This document shows, piece after piece, positions 58,998-64,000 of a DNA stretch of 64,000 bases (within the stretch, counting starts at the first letter, position 1; every line of letters starts with the position of its first letter). The notes beneath the pieces are model-generated. The model made no database searches. It saw only the letters and a program-made list of their open reading frames with translations, and was not told where the DNA came from. Both the position numbers and the translations under genes were made by a program. The stretch is from positions 1-64,000 of the forward strand of contig NZ_FZLO01000002.1 of the NCBI RefSeq assembly GCF_900197595.1, written 5' to 3'. The DNA is from Scatolibacter rhodanostii. Its GTDB lineage: Bacteria; Bacillota; Clostridia; Oscillospirales; Acutalibacteraceae.

Positions 58998-60245
58998 TTA
59001 CTCTTGCACAGCAAACATTTCTACAGACGATAATAATCTTTGGGGAATATTGCCGTCAATCAGCAAACCGGTTTCCACATATTCTTCATGCAAAACAGCC
59101 CCCTCTTCACGCAGAACAGCGGCTAACCCACTCTTAGAAAAAGGCAGCAGTATTTTCATCTTGATTGTTTTTTCAGGCAGATTTTCTTCAATTTGCCGCA
59201 AAAGCTCGTCGATTCCCTCTCCGGTTGACGCACTGATTTTCACGGCATTGGGCACGTTAATCGGCATCTCTTTTTCTTTTGCCAAATCCCATTTATTCAG
59301 CACTGTTAAAACGGGGCGATCCCCTGTGCCCAAGCTTTGCAAAATTTCATTCGTAACATCAATATGCACACCAACCTCTTCATTAGAAGCATCGCAAATA
59401 TTCAAAACAATATCTGCCGTTGCGGCCTGCTCTAAAGTCGATTTAAAAGCTTCTACTAAATGGTGCGGCAAACGGCGAATCAGTCCAACTGTGTCAATCA
59501 GTACCACAGATTTTCCGCTTGGCAGCTTAAGCGCCCTAGCGGTAGGGTCAAGCGTGGCAAACAGCTTGTCCTCTGCCAAAACACCAGCTTGTGTTAAGCG
59601 GTTCATCAGCGTACTTTTGCCCGCATTGGTATAGCCAACCAAAGCGACGGTTACAACATTTTCTTTACGGCGACGCTTTGACATCTCTTGCCGATTCGCT
59701 TCTACCTTTCGAAGCTGCTCTTTTAAGCTCTCCATCTTGCGTCGAATATGACGGCGGTCGGTTTCCAGTTTGGTTTCACCTGGCCCCCTTGTGCCGATTC
59801 CGCCGCCTAAACGAGAAAGCGCAACTCCTTTTCCTGTCAATCTTGGCAGCATATATTTGATTTGAGCCAATTCAACTTGCAACTTTCCCTCACTGCTTTG
59901 GGCACGTAGGGCAAAAATATCCAAAATCAAAATGGTTCGGTCGATAACACGCACATCGCAGATATTTTCTAAGTTTCGAATTTGTGATGGCGTTAGCTCT
60001 CGGTCAAAAACAATGACGTCTATTTCTTCTTGGCGACAGGTTTCGGCCACTTGCTCTACCATACCGCTGCCAATACAGGTGGCTTTTTCAGGGACAGGGC
60101 GTTTTTGTACAACGGTCAAAACTGGGTCTGCACCCGCACTTTTGACTAACTCTTTGAGTTCGAGCAATGACGCTTCCACATCAAAATCGCCGGTGTCCAA
60201 CGATACCAGTAAAGCTCTTTCAGGTGTAATTTGATTTTCAGTCAG
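58998..60245 (-). CDS. hflX: ribosome-associated GTPase HflX
   Basis: A GTPase that splits stalled or stressed ribosomes. The HflX domain has GSGMVEQVAETCRQEEIDVI and FDRELTPSQIRNLE, followed by the SRLGGGIGTRGPGETKLETD region. GTPase motifs are GYTNAGKST (G1), DTVGLI (G3) and NKWD (G4). The start is unusual. The conserved opening ERALLVSLDTGDFDVEASL requires translation from upstream of the TTG at 60200, and the only start at proper distance (7 bases) from the strong AGGAGG is a CTG at 60245. No ATG, GTG or other TTG lies between the upstream in-frame stop and 60200. Confidence 0.9.
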   Translation of the reverse strand: MTENQITPERALLVSLDTGDFDVEASLLELKELVKSAGADPVLTVVQKRPVPEKATCIGSGMVEQVAETCRQEEIDVIVFDRELTPSQIRNLENICDVRVIDRTILILDIFALRAQSSEGKLQVELAQIKYMLPRLTGKGVALSRLGGGIGTRGPGETKLETDRRHIRRKMESLKEQLRKVEANRQEMSKRRRKENVVTVALVGYTNAGKSTLMNRLTQAGVLAEDKLFATLDPTARALKLPSGKSVVLIDTVGLIRRLPHHLVEAFKSTLEQAATADIVLNICDASNEEVGVHIDVTNEILQSLGTGDRPVLTVLNKWDLAKEKEMPINVPNAVKISASTGEGIDELLRQIEENLPEKTIKMKILLPFSKSGLAAVLREEGAVLHEEYVETGLLIDGNIPQRLLSSVEMFAVQE

Positions 60246-60317
60246 AAGAATTCCTCCTTTATACGGTCACAAGTTTTGCCATCTTTGTCTATACATACCA
60301 TTTTGTCGGCTATCTTA

Positions 60318-60346
60318 ATAGTATTATACAAAATGCTGTCCGTCAA
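60318..60346 (-). promoter_or_regulatory. promoter of hflX
   Basis: On the minus strand TTGACG (60346-60341) and TACTAT (60323-60318) are 17 bases apart, about 70 bases before the proposed start. It lies after the tail-cluster terminator, so hflX has its own promoter. Confidence 0.6.
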
Positions 60347-60391
60347 CCAAAACACTTTGTTTTTTCTTTATCGCCTTCAGCAAAGCAAAGA

Positions 60392-60432
60392 ACAAATGGC
60401 CTTGCTGAAAATAAATTCAACAGGGCCATTTG
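60392..60432 (-). terminator. terminator at the end of the tail gene cluster
   Basis: CAAATGGCC pairs with GGCCATTTG, with an inner TTGCTGAA/TTCAAC partial pairing, three bases after the last tail gene. The following T content is modest, so efficiency may be partial. Confidence 0.6.
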
Positions 60433-60435
60433 CTG

Positions 60436-60900
60436 TTATTTGATTTCTATATCAAGATGAGCCGGTAAAAGCGTCAATAATTCTTTTTTGGCTTGTTCAA
60501 GAGAAATACCTAATAACCTGTTAATGGTCACTACCAATTTGTTCTCTTTTACGTTTTCTGCAATAACGGCATCAACGCCTGCTGCTAAAAGCAGTTTCTG
60601 AAAACGAGTGAAATTGCTGTTTTCTGCAAAATCTCCGTATCGTGCCAAAAGCATTTGACGTTTGACCGCCAAGCTCTCTGAAGACGGCACATAGCGAAAA
60701 GCCAGTTCTTTTTCCTCTACTGTTTCTGCAGAGGCCGATTCAATAAACAAATCTTCCAGCAATTTTTGTATTTCTTCTTCTACCAGAGAAAAGCCCACCT
60801 CATAGGCAGACATTTCACTTTGCAGAATTGTTCCCAAAGAAAAATCATATAGACCGGTTGATTCCAACACCTTTTGCATATGTTTTCTGGCCTCTGTCAT
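60436..60900 (-). CDS. XkdU-like (DUF2313) baseplate protein
   Basis: A 154-residue protein. Position after a gpJ-like gene, length, and an N-terminal pattern typical of YmfQ/XkdU (baseplate wedge subunit) support the call: a long helical start (SAYEVGFSLVEEEIQKLLED), then RQMLLARYGDF and a final GISLEQAKKELLTLLPAHLD. It helps attach the baseplate to fibres in contractile tails. In PBSX-like clusters the next genes encode tail fibres; here the cluster stops. Confidence 0.7.
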   Translation of the reverse strand: MTEARKHMQKVLESTGLYDFSLGTILQSEMSAYEVGFSLVEEEIQKLLEDLFIESASAETVEEKELAFRYVPSSESLAVKRQMLLARYGDFAENSNFTRFQKLLLAAGVDAVIAENVKENKLVVTINRLLGISLEQAKKELLTLLPAHLDIEIK

Positions 60901-61958
60901 GTCTTCATCTCCAATATTTTCACTTCTGATAAGAGAGGGATAACCCCTTTTTCTCCGCCATAATCCAATACATTTAGGGCCAACGAGTAGTTTTTGACTA
61001 CCCCCGTGTTCATGAAGGCAGCTCCTAAATCTACTTTATACACTGAATCTCCAATTTTTTTAGCGGCATAATATTGCCTGACGGCCTTTGCTACTAAATC
61101 GGCTGCTTCTTCAAAAGAAACTCCCTCTTTGGGGATAATATATCCATATACCGAAAGCAATTTTTCTTTCGCAGCGCTTACTGCGACGTCTACATTAATT
61201 TCTCTTTCTGCATTTAGTTTAGTTCGCACAGCTTCCAGTACACTTTCTGGTGGAGCTGCTCCATTACCCCAAACATAGACTGTCACCGTACCAATGCCTT
61301 TTTCACGAGGCACTGCCATCGCAGAATACACCCCTTCGACCTCTAATGCACTACGACGATAAAATTCACCGTTTGTGCCATTTGACAGCACAGAATAAGC
61401 CTGCATTAATCGCACTCGCAGCATTTCGTCTGACTCTTCTTCCTCGCCGCCGGAAAATATTTGCGCGTTGCTTACTTTTTCAATGCCAACAGGAGGTGTC
61501 ACCAGCGTGTTGATTGAGCCAATTGCCGCATTACCCAGCTTTCCACCCTGCACCGCCTGCGCTTTAGCCAATATAGAAAGCTGACCTGCTTTCAAAACAA
61601 CCGCTTCTACGGTTTCATATTCTTGAGATAAATCTCCCGAAGTGGCGCATATGGTGCCAAGTGGTATCATGACATCATAGGCAAGTGTGGTGGTGCGAGA
61701 AAAAGTTAACACTCCCATCGCTTTTTTTGCTGTATATCTTGCAAGACCTCTTTGTTTAGCGTGATAATCCAGTTCCCTTCCTAAAGCTGTTTGCGGAAAG
61801 GCTTGTCTTCTCAGCCAAAATATCTCATTGCTGAGTTTATGAATCTCTCCTGCCAACACTTTCAAACGAATACCAATATCAGCGGCTTCATCTGCTTTAG
61901 AGCCGCTCTCTTCTTCATATTTTTCTTGCATACGCTGCAAAATTTCATGGTAGGTCAT
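60897..61958 (-). CDS. baseplate J-like protein (XkdT/gpJ)
   Basis: A 353-residue protein of the baseplate J family. The family core is clear: LSNEIFWLRRQAFPQTALGR, ELDYHAKQRGLARYTAKKAM, a beta-rich middle with VEAVVLKAGQLSILAKAQAV and GIEKVSNAQIFSGGEEEESD EM, then RVRLMQAYSVLSNGTNGEFY and RRSALEVEGVYSAMAVPREK. It forms the inner baseplate wedges of contractile tails. It overlaps both neighbours, by 14 and 4 bases. Confidence 0.92.
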   Translation of the reverse strand: MTYHEILQRMQEKYEEESGSKADEAADIGIRLKVLAGEIHKLSNEIFWLRRQAFPQTALGRELDYHAKQRGLARYTAKKAMGVLTFSRTTTLAYDVMIPLGTICATSGDLSQEYETVEAVVLKAGQLSILAKAQAVQGGKLGNAAIGSINTLVTPPVGIEKVSNAQIFSGGEEEESDEMLRVRLMQAYSVLSNGTNGEFYRRSALEVEGVYSAMAVPREKGIGTVTVYVWGNGAAPPESVLEAVRTKLNAEREINVDVAVSAAKEKLLSVYGYIIPKEGVSFEEAADLVAKAVRQYYAAKKIGDSVYKVDLGAAFMNTGVVKNYSLALNVLDYGGEKGVIPLLSEVKILEMKT

Positions 61959-62292
61959 TTTCTTCTCCTTTCAATACTAGGATTACCGTCCCCTTGCCCT
62001 TTGGGGTTTCAATTTCTATCATTACCCTGTCTTCTCTTATCTCAGCTGAACAAGCTTTCATTTGACTGTATTGAGACAGCGCTTCATTGGCATTGGCTAT
62101 GATTCTCTCAGCCTTTTCTCCTTTTTTTATAAAAGCAACCGTACTGCCAAAACCTCTGTCATACAGAAAGCTGCCTAACGGCACAGCTAATATAAATTTT
62201 GCCTGTTGCAAGAAATCTGACAATCCACTCACTGTTTCAGGCAAGCCTTGCGCATTGACAGCAATCTTCCCCTCTACAATTTTTAGGTTCAT
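61945..62292 (-). CDS. XkdS-like (DUF2634/gpW-type) baseplate wedge protein
   Basis: A 115-residue protein with the small gp25-like wedge pattern: FLQQAKFILAVPLGSFLYDR, GFGS, then ANEALSQYSQMKACSAEI and beta strands. gp25-like proteins link sheath and baseplate in contractile tails. It starts immediately after the spike-gene stop with AAAGGAGG before it. Confidence 0.8.
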   Translation of the reverse strand: MNLKIVEGKIAVNAQGLPETVSGLSDFLQQAKFILAVPLGSFLYDRGFGSTVAFIKKGEKAERIIANANEALSQYSQMKACSAEIREDRVMIEIETPKGKGTVILVLKGEENDLP

Positions 62293-62625
62293 TTAAGCCT
62301 CCTTTGCCGCAAAACGCTGACCATTTATCCAAACATCTCCGTTATTTTTCAGCCAGATTTCCGCTCCGGCAGCAGAACGCAGCCGAATTTCCCCCGGCTG
62401 CAATTCAGTTGTATCGGTCTGCACCCCCATGCAGCAACCGTTCATGATAATACCTTGTTCCCCCTCCGGCGGCACACTCGCAACGCCATACGGTGCTACC
62501 ATTTTAGGGAGTCTATATTCGAGTTCTGCTTGTACGGTTATCTGCTCTTTATCGCTGGAGGTTACTCTTCCGGTACTCATTTGCACCTCTTTACTATCTT
62601 GCATTATTTTCTTTGTCAGCCACAT
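62293..62625 (-). CDS. phage spike/baseplate assembly protein V-like
   Basis: A 110-residue protein starting 9 bases after AAGGAGG. YGVASVPPEGEQGIIM and GEIRLRSAAGAEIWLKNNGD follow the gp45/gpV pattern of an OB-fold followed by repeated beta strands of the central membrane-piercing spike. It is shorter than the usual 170-220 residues of gpV. The cluster position, between XkdQ-like and XkdS-like genes, matches the place of the XkdR/DUF2577 protein in PBSX, which is the alternative name. Confidence 0.7.
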   Translation of the reverse strand: MWLTKKIMQDSKEVQMSTGRVTSSDKEQITVQAELEYRLPKMVAPYGVASVPPEGEQGIIMNGCCMGVQTDTTELQPGEIRLRSAAGAEIWLKNNGDVWINGQRFAAKEA

Positions 62626-63526
62626 TTTTGTTTTCCTCCTTCTCTCTTAGAACAAAAATGGTTCGTACTCCATCTGCAGATTCCGTATACCGTATTCTAT
62701 GTATATATAAATCTGTCTGCGGCAAAAACCCGGTTATGTTCAGTTGTACTCTGTCCCCAGGTTCAGCCATAATAAAGTCGGCACATTGAATCTCCCATTG
62801 CACCACTTCTTGTTCTGTTTGGTTCACATAGGCAATCGGTGACCGATTATCCTGATAAGAAAAGAACCGCTGCCGAGAAATCCCCTCTGTTTTTTCATTG
62901 TTATATCCAATTTGATAGGCTCCCGCTGCATTTTGAATCCATATGCGACTAATCTTTTTGTATGGACAATATCGCTGTTGGGCCGAAATAATGGAATGCA
63001 GCTCTCTGGTTCGTGGTTCCTCTTGTTTCCATAAAAGTTCTCCTTTTTTATTTACCGTTAATTTGCCACCCAAAAACTGCTCTGCATAGCGAGAAAGCAC
63101 CGTCCAACAGCTTTCTCCTTTTTTTATTTCAAAGTCACCTTTTACTTCTACAGAATGAACACTCTCTTTTGCTGACAGGCCAAAACTCTCGGCATATTTC
63201 AAACACATTACACGCCAAGACGGATTTCGCAGTGTCATCGGCTCTGCTTCATTGTCAAGCAGCAGCGCAGCTAAACTTCGGCAGACTAATTCAACTGTAA
63301 ATCCCTTTTTATCCAAATGGGTATTTTGTTCATCTACAATCCCACTGAAAACAAGCTCTCCTTCTTGATAGGCATACACACGATAGAGATTCTCCCAAAC
63401 GCTGTCTGCTGAGAACTTTACAGTCAAGGAATCTGCCGGCACGCCTTCTTCTCGATTGAAATAAGTGCTAATGGCTCTGCCTAAAAGAAATCGTGAGTGA
63501 TCTTTCATTTCTGCCCAAAAAGTCAT
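62594..63526 (-). CDS. XkdQ-like / gpD-type tail hub protein
   Basis: A 310-residue protein similar in plan to XkdQ and late-control protein D, the hub of contractile tails. It has an N-terminal beta domain (AISTYFNREEGVPADSLTVK, YAYQEGELVFSGIVDEQ), the central GFTVELVCRSLAALLLDNEA segment, and C-terminal DRVQLNITGFLPQTDLYIHR. It overlaps the LysM gene by four bases and the spike gene by 32 bases. Confidence 0.85.
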   Translation of the reverse strand: MTFWAEMKDHSRFLLGRAISTYFNREEGVPADSLTVKFSADSVWENLYRVYAYQEGELVFSGIVDEQNTHLDKKGFTVELVCRSLAALLLDNEAEPMTLRNPSWRVMCLKYAESFGLSAKESVHSVEVKGDFEIKKGESCWTVLSRYAEQFLGGKLTVNKKGELLWKQEEPRTRELHSIISAQQRYCPYKKISRIWIQNAAGAYQIGYNNEKTEGISRQRFFSYQDNRSPIAYVNQTEQEVVQWEIQCADFIMAEPGDRVQLNITGFLPQTDLYIHRIRYTESADGVRTIFVLREKEENKNVADKENNAR

Positions 63527-64000
63527 CCTATTACCACCTTTTCTCCTTGATTTAGTGAATGAAGATTCCGAATGTGAGGGTTTAGCCGAATCAACTCTTC
63601 TATATCGACACTAAATTGGAACGCATAGTCCCAAAGCGATTCTTCCCCTCTGCTGATAACTATTTGGCTAGATTTAACGCTCGTTACATTTTCTTTTTCC
63701 ACAAACGAAAAACTGTATTCTATAACATTTTCGCCTGCTTCTCCAATAAAAGTTAAACTCTCCATAAGCGCCTGAAAAGGAAGTTGACCCGGCAGCTGCA
63801 AACAGCCTGCTCCAGATTGGCGAAAAACATCCTGTAACGCTTCAAATGTTTTGCCGCTCTCGGCACCTGTAAAATATCCTCTGCCGTTTACCCGACGATT
63901 CATTAACCCCATATTTTGCGTTTGCTCCCCATAAAAAGGTATCACTGTTTGTTGAATTGTTTTGCTTTCTTTTACTTCTATTCGTGTGGGGTTATTGGGC
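63523..64000 (-). CDS. XkdP-like LysM tail protein, N-terminus beyond the window
   Basis: The frame is open to the right edge. The GTG at 63945 is internal, because the upstream codons continue a sensible sequence (NPTRIEVKESKTIQQTVIPF). The visible part has the N-terminal tail domain (RRVNGRGYFTGAESGKTFEA) and a C-terminal LysM motif (DYAFQFSVDIEELIRLNPHI ending LNQGEKVVIG). XkdP-type proteins link the tail tube tip to the hub and bind peptidoglycan. First visible gene of the tail cluster. Confidence 0.82.
   Translation of the reverse strand, partial: PNNPTRIEVKESKTIQQTVIPFYGEQTQNMGLMNRRVNGRGYFTGAESGKTFEALQDVFRQSGAGCLQLPGQLPFQALMESLTFIGEAGENVIEYSFSFVEKENVTSVKSSQIVISRGEESLWDYAFQFSVDIEELIRLNPHIRNLHSLNQGEKVVIG

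Noticed and set aside
63523-63945. LysM gene starting at GTG 63945
   Set aside because: The reading frame continues upstream without a stop to the window edge with phage-like sequence, and no ribosome binding site precedes this GTG.

Overview
The window looks like a chromosome segment of a low-to-moderate GC, anaerobic, motile member of the Clostridia, probably near the Oscillospiraceae. The lineage is inferred from AGGAGG-type ribosome binding sites, TTGACA/TATAAT promoters, a NADPH-dependent glutamate-synthase-like protein, Na+-translocating decarboxylase subunits and clostridial-style phage genes. No 16S rRNA gene is present to confirm it.

Layout. 1-5264 is the right end of an integrated phage-like element. 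It has tightly packed early genes on the minus strand (HNH-like fragment, small proteins, two excisionase-like HTH proteins, an antirepressor), a divergent XRE repressor with a zinc-finger-like motif, an ImmA-type metallopeptidase, and a tyrosine integrase carrying an extra HTH-like segment. It abuts the 3' end of tRNA-Thr(CGT), the presumed attachment site. 5575-12100 holds carbohydrate genes: a CE1-like esterase, a GH3 beta-glycosidase with a TetR regulator, an orphan P-II-like protein, and a uxuA-gntR operon whose promoter lies inside a 50-bp palindrome. 12192-16840 has a nucleotidyltransferase-like gene preceded by a candidate structured RNA, then class Ia ribonucleotide reductase (nrdA-nrdB). 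16841-19631 is a Gfo/Idh/MocA dehydrogenase and ThuA-like pair opposite an AraC regulator. 19737-21776 is a chemoreceptor. 22207-26130 is an iron-siderophore ABC operon with a perfect consensus promoter. 26287-29815 is a LacI regulator with a second GH3 enzyme. 30035-35433 carries a GltD-like oxidoreductase, a frameshifted SDR gene, tRNA-Ser(GGA), a TipA-like MerR regulator, azlCD and a divergent XRE-cupin regulator.

35430-38207 encodes a stand-alone 925-residue phage-type receptor-binding protein: a BppU-like N-terminus and a lectin-like domain that appears split by about 340 inserted residues. 38546-41476 is dnaD-dnaC/dnaI-rluA, followed by an ABC exporter, motAB, a KimA-like transporter, and decarboxylase beta and gamma-like subunits without an alpha subunit. 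50069-58741 is a complete arginine operon (argG-H-C-J-x-B-D-F) with an extra small membrane-protein gene and a palindromic repeat. hflX follows, apparently with a CTG start. From 60436 to the right edge runs the baseplate end of a contractile-tail cluster (XkdP/Q/V/S/T/U-like). It stops at hflX with no tail-fibre gene downstream.

The most unusual material is the contractile-tail module without a fibre gene, together with the detached fibre-like gene 22 kb away. Also notable are the HTH insertion in the integrase, the candidate structured RNA at 12747-12832, and the frameshifted SDR gene. All functions are inferred by reading the sequence; no database search was possible.
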